A stretch of DNA of 64,000 nt from Salinibacillus xinjiangensis (GCF_009649735.1 NZ_WJNH01000005.1:241633-305632); one strand, 5' to 3'; counted from the first letter of the stretch, positions 8,211 to 19,483 are shown. Program-made: numbers and translations. The notes: a model not told the origin generated them from the letters alone.

Positions 8211-8822
8211 CTAAGACATCCATTTAGGTGGTGTATTTTTATCGTAATAAATATCCCCTAAATTATAATGTTTCTGAAAGTTATCTTTTTGTAAATGGTA
8301 ATGGAAATTAAACCAAAAGCCCTCTTGTGGTCGATTCTCACGACGCACATGGAACCTAGCTATATCTTGGTTGGTCCTTACATCGTATAAATCAAAAATT
8401 CTTTCCCCATAGCCCGCTGTTGTCTCTTCCGTTATACCGAAATAATGAGCATCTTCCTCACCCATCTCCGTTATAATAGAAGTTAATACTTGTTCGATAT
8501 TCGGTAAAATATAGTTCGTAAATTCATCTTCAACCTGCGTTAAGATTTTAGGACCTAGTTTAGTAATAGCTTGAGCCTTCGCAAGTTCTTTTATGGATTC
8601 AACAGCAGTGTCTTCAGATGATTCATCTTCTTGAATGTCGTCATCTACAATGACTGGATTCTCATTGACAATGGTTGACTCATCGTTAACTTTCGCTTTG
8701 GATGAGGTAATTTCATTGCTTTCAGCTGAGGCATCCGTATCTAGCGTTATTGGAGGGGTATATATCCCTAATGTTAAAACGGTTACAAGAACGACAGATA
8801 ATTTTCTTAACCACGGTTTCAT
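8211..8822 (-). CDS. ypjP: YpjP-family secreted or membrane-anchored protein
   Basis: 203 residues, the length I remember for B. subtilis YpjP. A positively charged N-terminus and hydrophobic stretch (MKPWLRKLSVVLVTVLTLG) form a signal peptide or anchor. An acidic Ser/Glu-rich linker spans about residues 35-70. The C-terminal half holds the best conserved part, FHVRRENRP followed by GFWFNFHYH and NTPPKWM at the end. The function is unknown. In B. subtilis ypjP lies elsewhere, so its placement between deoC and an MFS gene is a local difference. Confidence 0.75.
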   Translation of the reverse strand: MKPWLRKLSVVLVTVLTLGIYTPPITLDTDASAESNEITSSKAKVNDESTIVNENPVIVDDDIQEDESSEDTAVESIKELAKAQAITKLGPKILTQVEDEFTNYILPNIEQVLTSIITEMGEEDAHYFGITEETTAGYGERIFDLYDVRTNQDIARFHVRRENRPQEGFWFNFHYHLQKDNFQKHYNLGDIYYDKNTPPKWMS

Positions 8823-8997
8823 TGTAATTCCCCCTCATATCTCTTAATTAAAATTTTATCATGTTTAGAAAAAATGTCTATTAATCTAATGTAATTTTAA
8901 TAGAAATGTAAACTAACTAACTATAAAACTTTTTTCATTCTTTTGCTTTAACCATGGTAAAATGAACCTTAATCAAAAATTGGAGGATATTTATTTT

Positions 8998-10197
8998 ATG
9001 ATGTCAGCAAAAAAGAGAGTTGTGGGTATTGCCTTAATAACGGCAATAGCTGTCATGGGTGACTCTATGCTTTTCGTTGTACTACCTATTTACTGGCAAG
9101 ATTTTGGGCTCAGAGCTCTTTGGCAAATTGGAGTACTCCTTTCCATAAATCGTTTTATTCGCTTGCCAATCAACCCTTTAGTTGGAATGTTTTATCAAAA
9201 ATTCCAATTAAGAACAGGAGTTTTAATCGCCTTAGGTTTAACTGTTTTAACCACAATGTCCTATGGCATTCTGCAGCACTTTTGGTTACTGGTCTTGATG
9301 AGAGCATTATGGGGTGTGGCGTGGTCTCTTCTTCGTTTGGGTGGTTATCTAACAGTTATCGATGTAGCAAATGATCAATCTCGAGGACAATATGTTGGAC
9401 TGTATAATGGACTGTGGGGAATTGGTGGGCTAGTAGGGATGTTAGCGGGGGGGTTACTGGTTGACCAAACTTCCATTCTTTTTGTTACGTCTCTATTTGG
9501 AGCACTGGGTGTTTTAGCTATTCCAGCTGTTTGGTTCTTAGTCCCTGTTTCTAGGAGAACAGATCAAGAGGACAACAAAGAGACAAGTACTATCTCAAAG
9601 AGTAAATGGGTATCTAAATATGTGGTGATGGTTTTAGTGACTGGGGTTGCGATGGGTTTTATTGTGTTTGGATTATTTGCTTCCACCCTAAGTCCATTGA
9701 TCGAGCGCGTTTATATGAACGAATGGAATCTATTACAAATGACAATCGGCGCTGCTACATTAGCTGGTATCGTTCAGGCAATTCGTTGGGGATGGGACCC
9801 TTTTGTAGCACCACTCATTGGAAAATGGCTAGATGCCTCAAAAACCATGTTGAGGATATTACTTATTCCCTTGTTCGGTGGGGGTCTTTTGTTTATCGTT
9901 TTAGGTAACCTTCAATCACTTTTTATTTTGCTCATAGCATTACTGATCTTTCAATTGCTTTCTACTATGTTTGTGACAACAACTGATACCCTGGCAGCCA
10001 GTGCAGCCGCTCAAACTGACCGGGTGAAGATTATTACAGCCCATACGATTGTGGTTGATATTGGTGCCGCCCTAGGGCCTCTTATTTCCTTTATCATAAT
10101 CGAATTTTACAGTTTAACAACCGTTTACTACATTGCAGGGATGCTTTTAATCTTGTTAGGTGTTGGATGGTTATATTTCTATAAACGACATATATGA
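8998..10197 (+). CDS. Major facilitator superfamily transporter
   Basis: 400-residue membrane protein with about 12 hydrophobic segments and a central hydrophilic loop (RRTDQEDNKETSTISKSKW, about residues 193-211), the usual MFS layout. The start at 8998 was chosen because TTGGAGGAT lies 11 bases upstream; an in-frame ATG at 8962 has no site. The segment VLMRALWGVAWSLLRLGGYL is typical of drug- or sugar-exporter-like MFS proteins. No diagnostic substrate motif is recognised, and the neighbours (ypjP, a histidine phosphatase) give no clue. Probably an efflux permease; substrate unknown. Confidence 0.85.
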   Translation: MMSAKKRVVGIALITAIAVMGDSMLFVVLPIYWQDFGLRALWQIGVLLSINRFIRLPINPLVGMFYQKFQLRTGVLIALGLTVLTTMSYGILQHFWLLVLMRALWGVAWSLLRLGGYLTVIDVANDQSRGQYVGLYNGLWGIGGLVGMLAGGLLVDQTSILFVTSLFGALGVLAIPAVWFLVPVSRRTDQEDNKETSTISKSKWVSKYVVMVLVTGVAMGFIVFGLFASTLSPLIERVYMNEWNLLQMTIGAATLAGIVQAIRWGWDPFVAPLIGKWLDASKTMLRILLIPLFGGGLLFIVLGNLQSLFILLIALLIFQLLSTMFVTTTDTLAASAAAQTDRVKIITAHTIVVDIGAALGPLISFIIIEFYSLTTVYYIAGMLLILLGVGWLYFYKRHI

Positions 10198-10208
10198 TAC
10201 TTTTATAT

Positions 10209-10249
10209 AACCAAAGTATACAGTCTTTAAATTCTTGTATACTTTGGTT
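10209..10249. terminator. Bidirectional terminator between MFS and phosphatase genes
   Basis: Perfect 14-bp stem AACCAAAGTATACA/TGTATACTTTGGTT (10209-10222 with 10236-10249) followed by TT on the plus side. It serves the convergent MFS and phosphatase genes. Confidence 0.85.
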
Positions 10250-10250
10250 T

Positions 10251-10814
10251 TCAATAGTTTCCTTCCCATACTCTCCTCACCCTAATCAAGAACTCTTCAT
10301 TAAAAGTAAGTTGATAAATATCAGGCATCTCTAGCTCTTGCCAAAATTTGAAGTTATAGCTTTGATCAAAGTAATTCATGATCAGTACCATGATGTTTCC
10401 GTGCGTACCGATAACAATTGATTTGCCATTATATTTTTTTAATAGTTGATGGATGGCTTCAACACCTCTTCTTTGAGCTACAAGGTTAGACTCGCCACCC
10501 TTCCAGGAAAAGGTTTCATCCTCCCAAACTTTAGCGATAGCTGTATGAAAATCCTCAACCGATTCTTCTGCTAACCTTCTCTCCTTAAAGGCGTCCATCA
10601 TTTCTATCTCTTGCCCAATGTGTTCAGCTATACCTTCAACTGTTTGTTTCGCACGTTTATAGGGGCTTGATATCACCTTATCTACCTGAACATTTTTTAA
10701 TAGCTTCGTAACCGTCTCCGCATCTTTCAACCCTTGTACCGACAACGGTCGACCCAACTCATCTGGTGTATAAGTCGAATGTGCATGTCTGACTAAATAG
10801 AGGTTGGTTGTCAT
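10251..10814 (-). CDS. Histidine phosphatase (phosphoglycerate-mutase-like) family protein
   Basis: 187 residues with the branch-1 histidine phosphatase motifs: LVRHAHSTY with the catalytic RHA near residue 9, SSPYKRAKQT near residue 50, the acid/base region KERRLAEE near residue 78 and VIGTHGNI near residue 143. Such enzymes dephosphorylate small phosphoesters (sugar phosphates, alpha-ribazole phosphate, nucleotides); the substrate cannot be read from the sequence. It is monocistronic, ends at the shared terminator, and its start lies only about 20 bp from the left end of the dispersed repeat, which may therefore supply or disrupt its promoter. Confidence 0.88.
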   Translation of the reverse strand: MTTNLYLVRHAHSTYTPDELGRPLSVQGLKDAETVTKLLKNVQVDKVISSPYKRAKQTVEGIAEHIGQEIEMMDAFKERRLAEESVEDFHTAIAKVWEDETFSWKGGESNLVAQRRGVEAIHQLLKKYNGKSIVIGTHGNIMVLIMNYFDQSYNFKFWQELEMPDIYQLTFNEEFLIRVRRVWEGNY

Positions 10815-10832
10815 ATAAAGTCCTCTCCTTAT

Positions 10833-11278
10833 AGCTTACGATTAAATCATTACTCTCTTTTCTAATACATAGAAGATATAAAATGCGACATATCTCTAGC
10901 GTGACTTTTTTCCAATGATCTATAAGATGAGTGCTAAACCATCGCTCTGGAAATACACTTCGCTAAAAACAGTACTTTGTTCATTTTGAAGGAGAAACAT
11001 TTTGTATGTCCATAGCTTTTAAAATCACAAGAATCAGAACACTCCTATAGTGGAGGCAGAATACGGAGACTCCTATGGGAGGAAGCGTGGTGAAGGCCCG
11101 GCAGGAAGCAGTCTTTGCTTCCGAGGAGGCTGAGGCTGTGCCCATGGAAAGCGAAGTATTCTGCCGGAACGGTATCCATGCACTCATATTATTCAGTACA
11201 GAATAGTCTAAATTTGGCTACGTCGCAGTTTACATCTACTGCAAAGTATAAAAAACAAAAACGCTTACGAATACAGCT
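10833..11278 (+). repeat. Complete copy of a MITE-like structured dispersed repeat (446 bp)
   Basis: The element ends in 60-bp terminal regions (10833-10892 and 11219-11278) in inverted orientation. The right one, reverse-complemented, matches the start of the second copy at 63696 in about 50 of 60 positions. The core 11055-11165 is bounded by GGCAGAATAC/GTATTCTGCC. It contains hairpins CTCC-TATG-GGAG (11070-11081) and GGAAGC/GCTTCC (11104-11109 with 11117-11122). There is no credible reading frame. It fills the 510-bp gap between the phosphatase gene and mtaB. Confidence 0.85.
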
Positions 11279-11294
11279 ATGTATAAAAAAAGAA

Positions 11295-11317
11295 GTTAAC
11301 CAAAAATATTGGTTAAC
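11295..11317 (-). terminator. Terminator after mtaB
   Basis: 9-bp stem GTTAACCAA/TTGGTTAAC, 5-base loop, followed on the minus strand by TTC and a run of seven T. Confidence 0.88.
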
Positions 11318-11327
11318 CTCCGCTGAC

Positions 11328-12683
11328 TTAAGAAGATAATGAAACCTCATCCATTGTTGCATCGTCCATTACGCGAACAAATTGTCCTTCATTATATGGA
11401 TAACCCGCTTTCGTAATCTTCACACGAACAATTTTACCAATCATATCTTCCGTTGCTTCGAGCTTCACTTTTAGATAGTTATCTGTGTAGCCCACATAAA
11501 TGTTACTATCCGGATCCTCTTTCGAATGCTCTTCTGGTATAACTTCTAATACTTCACCCTCATACTTAGAGGCATATTCCTTGGCTAATTGATTGGAAAG
11601 TTCGATTAAACGATGAACGCGCTCATTTTTCGTATCATCATCTACTTGGTCCTTCATTCTTGCTGCTGGGGTTCCTGTACGTTTAGAGTAAGGGAATACG
11701 TGCAGTTCAGAATAGCCAATTTCTTTAATAAAATTAAAGGTTTCCATAAATTCTTCCTCTGTTTCACCTGGGAAACCTACAATTACATCTGATGTAATCG
11801 CAAGACCTGGTAATGCCTTTTTAATTTTATCAATTTTTTGTTTGTAAAACGCTGTTGTATATTTTCTACGCATCCGTTTTAAAACCGTGTCTGATCCTGA
11901 TTGAAGTGGAATATGCAAGTGGCGAACAATTTTTTCGGATTGATCCAACACTTCAATTACTTCATCAGTTATTTGACTTGCTTCAATAGAGGAAATACGT
12001 ATTCTCTTAAGCCCCTTAATATTGTTCTCCAAATCACGTAAAAGCTGAGCAAAGTTATAATCCTTCATATCTTCGCCGTAACCAGCAGTGTGAATTCCGG
12101 TTAGAACAATCTCCTTATAACCAGCATCTACAAGCTGTTGGGCTTGATTCATCACATCTTCTGGTTTACGTGAACGGAGTAAGCCACGAGCCCAAGGAAT
12201 AATACAGAATGTACAGAAGTTGTTACAGCCCTCTTGAATTTTAAGAGATGCTCTTGTGCGGTCTGTAAACACAGGCACATCCATTTCTTCAAATTCACGA
12301 GTCTTCATGATTTTACCAACACCGTTTATCGGTCCGCGTTCCTGTTTAGATTGCTCAATATAGTCAATCATTTTTTTCCGGTCTTGTGTACCTACAACGA
12401 CATCAACACCAGGAATCTCTAGGATTTCGTCTGGAGAGGTTTGGGCATAGCATCCCGTTACACAAATGACTGCATCCGGATTTTTACGAATCGCCCGTCT
12501 AATCGTTTGACGACTTTTCTTATCGCCGGTATTAGTAACTGTACAGGTATTGATAACATAAACATCAGACTTGTGATCAAAATCAACCCGTTCATAGCCC
12601 TGCTCTTTAAAGTGGTTCCAGATACCTTCAGTTTCATAATGATTTACTTTACATCCTAATGTATGAAAGGCTACAGTAGTCAC
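11328..12683 (-). CDS. mtaB: tRNA N6-threonylcarbamoyladenosine (t6A37) methylthiotransferase
   Basis: 451-residue radical-SAM methylthiotransferase (YqeV), matching the length of the B. subtilis enzyme that converts t6A37 to ms2t6A in ANN-decoding tRNAs. The N-terminal UPF0004 domain has its cluster cysteines in LGCKVN, NTCTVTN and CVTGCYAQ. The radical SAM cluster is CNNFCTFC near residue 155, followed by SGSDTVLKRMRRKY. A TRAM RNA-binding domain ends the protein. It starts with GTG after AGGTGAG. It overlaps nothing and lies 6 bp from rsmE in the block of modification genes downstream of dnaJ. Confidence 0.96.
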   Translation of the reverse strand: MTTVAFHTLGCKVNHYETEGIWNHFKEQGYERVDFDHKSDVYVINTCTVTNTGDKKSRQTIRRAIRKNPDAVICVTGCYAQTSPDEILEIPGVDVVVGTQDRKKMIDYIEQSKQERGPINGVGKIMKTREFEEMDVPVFTDRTRASLKIQEGCNNFCTFCIIPWARGLLRSRKPEDVMNQAQQLVDAGYKEIVLTGIHTAGYGEDMKDYNFAQLLRDLENNIKGLKRIRISSIEASQITDEVIEVLDQSEKIVRHLHIPLQSGSDTVLKRMRRKYTTAFYKQKIDKIKKALPGLAITSDVIVGFPGETEEEFMETFNFIKEIGYSELHVFPYSKRTGTPAARMKDQVDDDTKNERVHRLIELSNQLAKEYASKYEGEVLEVIPEEHSKEDPDSNIYVGYTDNYLKVKLEATEDMIGKIVRVKITKAGYPYNEGQFVRVMDDATMDEVSLSS

Positions 12684-12689
12684 TCTAGC

Positions 12690-13442
12690 TCACCTCAGTT
12701 CTTCAAATTGATACGACATAACGGCTAGGAAATACAGCGGGGCCGTTTCGGTACGTAATATTCTAGGTCCAAAACGGGTAAAACCAAAACCTTTTTCAGC
12801 AAGTTTAGCCAATTCTTGATCTGAAAAGCCGCCTTCAGGTCCAATCACAACTAACACATGATCATCTGGTTGAATACCTTCTATCAAATCACTTATGTAG
12901 GTAGGAGTGTCCTTCTTCGCTTCAACCTCACTCGCTACGATACAATGATCAAATGCTTCACTTTTCTGCAAGAGTCCTGAAAAACTTTCGAGTTCATGTA
13001 TAGTGGGAATTTTCGTTCGATGAGACTGCTCACTGGCTTCCTTAGCAATTTTGGAAAGTCTAGTGATCTTCTTATTTGCCTTTTTATCATCCCATTTCAC
13101 AACCGAACGCTCACCATTAAAAGGAATGAAGGCAGATGCCCCTAATTCTGTCCCTTTTTGAACAATTAAATCAAGCTTGTCACCTTTAGGCAAGCCTTGG
13201 GCAATTGTTATATGGACTGGCAATTCCTTATGCTCAGTTATCCATTCTACAATATGACAAATGACTTTGCCATTGGTTATTTCTTCTATTTCGCATAAGG
13301 CTGTTTTTCCATCAGGATGGCAGCAATAAATTTGATCCTCTGGTTTCATACGCATCACTTTTGATATATGATGTGCATCATCATTTGTGATCTCAACTTG
13401 CTGGTTTGTCCATCCGGATTGAGGTATAAAATAACGTTGCAC
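12690..13442 (-). CDS. rsmE: 16S rRNA (uracil1498-N3)-methyltransferase
   Basis: 250-residue SPOUT-class methyltransferase (YqeU). An N-terminal PUA-like domain (IPQSGWTNQQVEITNDDAHH) precedes the knotted SAM-binding domain with VIGPEGGFSDQEL near residue 197 and GPRILRTETAPLYFL near residue 223. It methylates N3 of U1498 in 16S rRNA. It starts with GTG behind AGGTAGGT. It lies between prmA and mtaB with short gaps, most likely in the same transcript as dnaJ-prmA. Confidence 0.96.
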   Translation of the reverse strand: MQRYFIPQSGWTNQQVEITNDDAHHISKVMRMKPEDQIYCCHPDGKTALCEIEEITNGKVICHIVEWITEHKELPVHITIAQGLPKGDKLDLIVQKGTELGASAFIPFNGERSVVKWDDKKANKKITRLSKIAKEASEQSHRTKIPTIHELESFSGLLQKSEAFDHCIVASEVEAKKDTPTYISDLIEGIQPDDHVLVVIGPEGGFSDQELAKLAEKGFGFTRFGPRILRTETAPLYFLAVMSYQFEELR

Positions 13443-13463
13443 AATACCTACCTGCCTTCACAT

Positions 13464-14405
13464 TTATGATGGTTTTTTAGCTACAAATGAAATCCAATCT
13501 TCCATTTGGTTTTTCTCTACTATCTCAAAACCAGCATCTAATAAGCTTTCCTTGACGACATCTTTTTTCCCTTGAATGATTCCAGATGTAATAAAGATTC
13601 CACCAGGCTTCAAACGGTCAAATGCGTCATGTGTAAACTGTACGATGACCTCTGCTAATATATTGGACACTACAACATCAGCCTCTACCTCCACACCTTT
13701 AAGGAGGTCATTTTGCTGTGCTTCGATTTGTGCATTTACTTGATTTAGTTTTGCATTAATGGTCGTACTCTTTACCGCAATATCGTCCAAATCAAAAGCA
13801 TAGACTTGCTTTGCACCAAATAATACGGATGCAATACTTAACACACCTGAACCAGAACCGACATCAATGACAAGATCATCTTTATGAATGTGTTGTTCCA
13901 ATGCTTGTAAACTTAAAACTGTAGTTGGGTGGGTGCCCGTACCAAAAGCCATGCCAGGGTCAAGCTCAATTATAATTTCATCACTCTCAACTGGTTCATA
14001 GTCTTCCCAAGTTGGAATAATCGTTACTTTTTCAGAGATTTTTACCGGTTTGTAGTACTTTTTCCAAGCAGTTGCCCATTCTTGTTCATTGATTTCACTA
14101 ATCGTGACCTTATTAGCCCCAATATCAATATCAAATTGAATAAGATTAGTAATGGCTTGCTTGATTTGTTCCACCGTTTCTCCAAGAAAGCTATTTACAG
14201 GCAAATAGGCCTTCACATAAACCCCTTCGTCTGGATAGTCATCTGGATTTAGTTCAAACACTTCTCCGTAGAGTGAATCATGGTCCTTTACTAAATCGAG
14301 AGCATCTTCAATCACAACACCACTTGCACCTGTCTCATGTAGAATATTGGAGATAGGTTCAATCGCTTCATTTGTCGTATGAATACAGACTTCTGACCAT
14401 TTCAT
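13464..14405 (-). CDS. prmA: Ribosomal protein L11 methyltransferase
   Basis: 313-residue PrmA. It has the N-terminal substrate-binding domain (WSEVCIHTTNEAIEPISNIL) and a class I SAM methyltransferase domain with DPGMAFGTGTHPTT, DVGSGSGVLSIASVL near residue 180 and VVSNILAEVI near residue 250. It methylates lysines and the N-terminus of L11. I start it at the ATG 14405 (MKWSEV) because the family begins there; a TTG three codons upstream is possible. It follows dnaJ by about 65 bp, as in B. subtilis (yqeT). Confidence 0.95.
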   Translation of the reverse strand: MKWSEVCIHTTNEAIEPISNILHETGASGVVIEDALDLVKDHDSLYGEVFELNPDDYPDEGVYVKAYLPVNSFLGETVEQIKQAITNLIQFDIDIGANKVTISEINEQEWATAWKKYYKPVKISEKVTIIPTWEDYEPVESDEIIIELDPGMAFGTGTHPTTVLSLQALEQHIHKDDLVIDVGSGSGVLSIASVLFGAKQVYAFDLDDIAVKSTTINAKLNQVNAQIEAQQNDLLKGVEVEADVVVSNILAEVIVQFTHDAFDRLKPGGIFITSGIIQGKKDVVKESLLDAGFEIVEKNQMEDWISFVAKKPS

Positions 14406-14471
14406 TGGAATCAACTCACTTCATCTTAATATCTTCATCAACCTTATGCCGATTCTCATTCAGCTAAACTA

Positions 14472-15602
14472 TTATTCTTCGCCCTTAAAAGCCCTTTTCA
14501 TGCGTTGAAAAATATTGTCTTGTTGTTCTTCTGTTGACTCATTTCCTTCAATTTCATTAAATTCACGTAATAGTTCCTTTTGTCGATCCGTTAGCTTCTT
14601 AGGAGTCATCACTCGAACACGAATATGCTGATCACCCTTACCTTGACCATGTACGTTAGGTGCGCCTTTTCCTCTTAATCGGAAATGTGTTCCGGTTTGG
14701 GTGCCAGCAGGAATTTTTAACTTTACACGTCCATGAACTGTTGGGACTTCAATTTCGTCTCCTAAGGCTGCTTGTGCAAAGGTTAGCGGTAATTCACAGT
14801 GGATATCATCGCCCTCACGATCAAAGAACTCATGTGGTCGTACGCGAGCAACAACAAATAAATCCCCAGAAGGTCCACCATTTACGCCTGGTTCACCTTG
14901 CCCCGCTACGCGGATTTGTTGACCGTTATCAATACCTGCAGGAATATTGATGTGAATTTTCTTATGTTTTTTCACCTTACCTGCGCCACCACAAGTACGG
15001 CATTTATCTTTCACAATTTGTCCAGTTCCTTCACAGTAGTGACATACACGGCGATTGACAATTCGGCCAAATGGTGTATTTTGCTCTTGATTTAGTTGGC
15101 CCGAACCTTGACAGTGTGAGCATGTTTCAGGCTTACTGCCCGCTTTTGCTCCCGAACCATTACATGTTTCGCATGTTTCTTCTTTTGGTATCTTTATGTC
15201 TGTTTCTTTACCGAAAATGGCTTCTTCAAATTCTAGATCCATCGTATACTGCAGGTCTGCACCTTTTCTTGGTGCATTTGGATCACGACGTCTTCCACCG
15301 CCGCCAAAGAACATATCAAAAATGTCTCCGAATCCACCAAAGTCTTCTGCACCAAATCCACCAAAGCCTTGGCCACCTGCATTTGCGCCTGCATGACCAA
15401 ATTGATCATATTGCGCTCGCTTTTGTTGGTCACTTAGGACCTCGTAAGCTTCCTTTACCTCTTTAAATTTATCAGCTGCATCCGGTTCTTTACTTACATC
15501 CGGGTGATATTTCCGTGCAAGCTTACGATATGATTTTTTGATTTCATCTTTAGAAGCGTCCTTGGATACTCCAAGTACTTCATAATAGTCTCTTTTACTC
15601 AC
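14472..15602 (-). CDS. dnaJ: Molecular chaperone DnaJ
   Basis: 376-residue type I Hsp40. J-domain with HPD ([11 protein letters not shown] near residue 32) and a Gly/Phe-rich region with FGGGGRRRD. Four zinc-centre repeats follow: [32 protein letters not shown] (about residues 145-210). Then come the C-terminal substrate-binding domains. It delivers substrates to DnaK and stimulates its ATPase. It is the last heat-shock gene of the hrcA-grpE-dnaK-dnaJ cluster. A terminator-like hairpin in the dnaK-dnaJ gap may lower its expression relative to dnaK. Confidence 0.98.
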   Translation of the reverse strand: MSKRDYYEVLGVSKDASKDEIKKSYRKLARKYHPDVSKEPDAADKFKEVKEAYEVLSDQQKRAQYDQFGHAGANAGGQGFGGFGAEDFGGFGDIFDMFFGGGGRRRDPNAPRKGADLQYTMDLEFEEAIFGKETDIKIPKEETCETCNGSGAKAGSKPETCSHCQGSGQLNQEQNTPFGRIVNRRVCHYCEGTGQIVKDKCRTCGGAGKVKKHKKIHINIPAGIDNGQQIRVAGQGEPGVNGGPSGDLFVVARVRPHEFFDREGDDIHCELPLTFAQAALGDEIEVPTVHGRVKLKIPAGTQTGTHFRLRGKGAPNVHGQGKGDQHIRVRVMTPKKLTDRQKELLREFNEIEGNESTEEQQDNIFQRMKRAFKGEE

Positions 15603-15702
15603 TTGCCCATCACTCTCCCGAATCTTATCACATAAAGATTATCATAACATTAGTAATTATTCATGTGCAATGGTGAACGAACCAATTTAGTGGTTTTCTA
15701 GT

Positions 15703-15744
15703 AAAAAAGTCAAAGCCAAGATATCCCCTGACTTTGACTTTTTT
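15703..15744 (-). terminator. Hairpin between dnaK and dnaJ
   Basis: 13-bp stem AAAAAAGTCAAAG/CTTTGACTTTTTT (15703-15715 with 15732-15744) with T-rich flanks. It could terminate part of the dnaK transcripts or protect the 3' end of a processed dnaK mRNA. Confidence 0.75.
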
Positions 15745-15778
15745 TGTTTCACTCATTGCTTATCGTATTTTGACAACC

Positions 15779-17626
<1,848 letters not shown>

Positions 17627-17658
17627 TCATGTTCCTCCTTTATTTCTTTATGTAAGTC

Positions 17659-18240
17659 TTACTGATTTACTTTTACCATTGCCGGACGGATTACACGATC
17701 CTTTAACAGATATCCTTTTTGTAATACTTCGGTAACGGTGTTTGATTCTTTTTCTTCATCAGATTCTTGCATAACGGCTTGGTGAAATTGAGGGTCGAAT
17801 GGTTTTCCATCTGCTTCAATTTCTTCTACTCCCGCTTTCTCCAAGGCTGTAACAAGCTGGTTATACACCATATTTACTCCGTCAACAAAGGATTTTACAC
17901 CTTCATCTTCAACCGCGGTCTTTAATGCTCTCTCAAAATTATCTAAGACAGGTAATATCTCTGTCACAACGTCTTGAGATTTATATTTTAAGTCGTTTTC
18001 ACGCTCTTTTTTTGAACGGCGCTTGTAATTGTCAAAATCAGCTTGAGCTCTAAGCATCTTTTGATAAAGCTCATCTTTTTCCTTTTTCACCTTTTCGAGC
18101 TCAGATTGAAGAGAATCTAGTTGCTGGCTATCTTCTTTTTCCTCAACAGAAACATCCTCTACTGTTACTTCTTCCACATTTTCAGTTTCTTCGTTTTCTA
18201 CTTCCTCATCTACCATTTCTTCTTTGTGCTGATCTTCCAC
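17659..18240 (-). CDS. grpE: Nucleotide exchange factor GrpE
   Basis: 193-residue GrpE, the exchange factor for DnaK. A long acidic N-terminal tail (rich in Glu/Val, residues 1-45) precedes a coiled coil ([20 protein letters not shown]). The conserved [11 protein letters not shown] and the C-terminal beta domain with [16 protein letters not shown] follow. I prefer the GTG at 18240 because GAGGTG lies six bases upstream; a GTG three codons earlier overlaps that site. It lies between hrcA and dnaK, with a terminator-like hairpin before it. Confidence 0.95.
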   Translation of the reverse strand: MEDQHKEEMVDEEVENEETENVEEVTVEDVSVEEKEDSQQLDSLQSELEKVKKEKDELYQKMLRAQADFDNYKRRSKKERENDLKYKSQDVVTEILPVLDNFERALKTAVEDEGVKSFVDGVNMVYNQLVTALEKAGVEEIEADGKPFDPQFHQAVMQESDEEKESNTVTEVLQKGYLLKDRVIRPAMVKVNQ

Positions 18241-18321
18241 TCCTGTCACCTCGCTTTCTTCTAGTGCAACTATTTAACCGTTTAAGAATATATCATGAAA
18301 CATTTCAGATTTAAAGCAAAA

Positions 18322-18352
18322 AGATGGATGGGGAGAAATCCTTTTCCCCATC
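18322..18352 (-). terminator. Hairpin between hrcA and grpE
   Basis: 8-bp stem GATGGGGA/TCCCCATC (18327-18334 with 18345-18352), followed after a short CATC by TTTTT on the minus strand. Probably a partial terminator or processing site inside the heat-shock operon. Confidence 0.65.
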
Positions 18353-18370
18353 TATTATCTATTACCGATA

Positions 18371-19402
18371 CTAGGAGTTTTGATACCAACTCTTAAACGT
18401 TTTTGTCATTTGATTGGATAGGACATTCAATAGAGAGATAACCTTTGAGTATTCCATCCGAGTTGGGCCCAACAAAGCAATTGTTCCCATATGCTCTTCA
18501 CCAAGTGCATAGGAAGCTGTTATTAAGCTACAGTCTCTCATTGCTGCATGCTCATTCTCATGACCGATGATGACATTGATACCTTTGTTTTGTGAACGTA
18601 GGAGAGGTGCAATTTGATTTTCCTCCTCAATGGCTGAAAACAAATTCCGAACCTTTTCAATGTCCTTAAATTCCGGCTGCATCATAATATTTGTTTTACC
18701 ACTGACATACAGCTGTGTAGGCTCCTCACTAAACAGGGCCGCTTGAATATAGTCATAGGACTTTTTAAAATCGGTCGTATGCTTCTTCAAAAGAGTCACA
18801 ACTTCTCGTTCAATTTTTTCATTTAATTTATAGATGGGTACACCCTTAAGTTTGTCATTTAAAATTCGGACCGTTTTTTCCAGATCTGATGGCTCTAGGC
18901 CTACAGGAATGGTAAAGGAACGATGCTCTACATGACCTGTATTTGTGACTAGAATGGCCACTGCAGATTGGTTGTTTAATGGCAAAATCTGAAGTTGTTT
19001 CAACTCTGTCTCAAACACTTCTGGCCCCAAAATGATGGAAGTATAGTTGGTTAAATCAGATAAAATTTGGGCGGATTTGTTCACAACTCGCTCAAATTCC
19101 ATCAGCTGATCCCCAAACATACTTTGAATCAAATTCATGTCCTGCCCTGATAATAAAAACGGGGACATTAAATGATCTACATAAAAACGGTACCCTTGTT
19201 CAGATGGAATCCTGCCAGAAGAGGAATGGGTTTTTTCTAAAAAGCCCATCTCCTCTAAATCGGCCATCTCATTCCGGATGGTAGCAGAGCTATACTTCAC
19301 ATCTTCCCTTTTTGAAATAGCTCTAGATCCTATCGGTTGGGCAGTATGGATAAAATCATCAATAATCACTTGTAATATAAGTAGCTGACGTTCTGTAAGC
19401 AA
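18371..19402 (-). CDS. hrcA: Heat-inducible transcription repressor HrcA
   Basis: 343-residue HrcA, identical in length to the B. subtilis protein. It has an N-terminal winged helix (MLTERQLLILQVIIDDFIHT, then YSSATIRNEMADLEEMGFLEKTHSSSGRIPS) and a GAF-like dimerisation domain. It represses class I heat-shock genes by binding CIRCE, with GroE modulating its activity. The start is a TTG at 19402, six bases after AGGGGTG; an in-frame ATG upstream lies inside the CIRCE operator and has no site. First gene of the operon and autoregulated by the operator just upstream. Confidence 0.97.
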   Translation of the reverse strand: MLTERQLLILQVIIDDFIHTAQPIGSRAISKREDVKYSSATIRNEMADLEEMGFLEKTHSSSGRIPSEQGYRFYVDHLMSPFLLSGQDMNLIQSMFGDQLMEFERVVNKSAQILSDLTNYTSIILGPEVFETELKQLQILPLNNQSAVAILVTNTGHVEHRSFTIPVGLEPSDLEKTVRILNDKLKGVPIYKLNEKIEREVVTLLKKHTTDFKKSYDYIQAALFSEEPTQLYVSGKTNIMMQPEFKDIEKVRNLFSAIEEENQIAPLLRSQNKGINVIIGHENEHAAMRDCSLITASYALGEEHMGTIALLGPTRMEYSKVISLLNVLSNQMTKTFKSWYQNS

Positions 19403-19416
19403 GATGATCACCCCTG

Positions 19417-19443
19417 TTAGCACTCATGTTTATCGAGTGCTAA
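19417..19443 (-). promoter_or_regulatory. CIRCE operator for HrcA
   Basis: Perfect CIRCE: TTAGCACTC-N9-GAGTGCTAA (19417-19425 and 19435-19443). It lies between the promoter and the hrcA start, the standard position for HrcA repression. Confidence 0.98.
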
Positions 19444-19453
19444 TTCTAATAAT

Positions 19454-19483
19454 AACTTATCAAACCGAAATACGATTGTCAAT
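19454..19483 (-). promoter_or_regulatory. Sigma-A promoter of the hrcA heat-shock operon
   Basis: Minus strand consensus TTGACA (19478-19483) followed at 17-18 bp by a weak -10 (ATAAGT or TAAGTT, 19454-19460), just upstream of CIRCE. Confidence 0.75.

Noticed and set aside
11115..11339. Short frames inside the MITE-like repeat
   Set aside because: They run through inverted repeats and a terminator, have no start signals, and are not conserved between the two copies as frames.
15071..15466. 131-codon frame opposite dnaJ
   Set aside because: Antisense of the DnaJ J-domain and Gly-rich region; no independent evidence.
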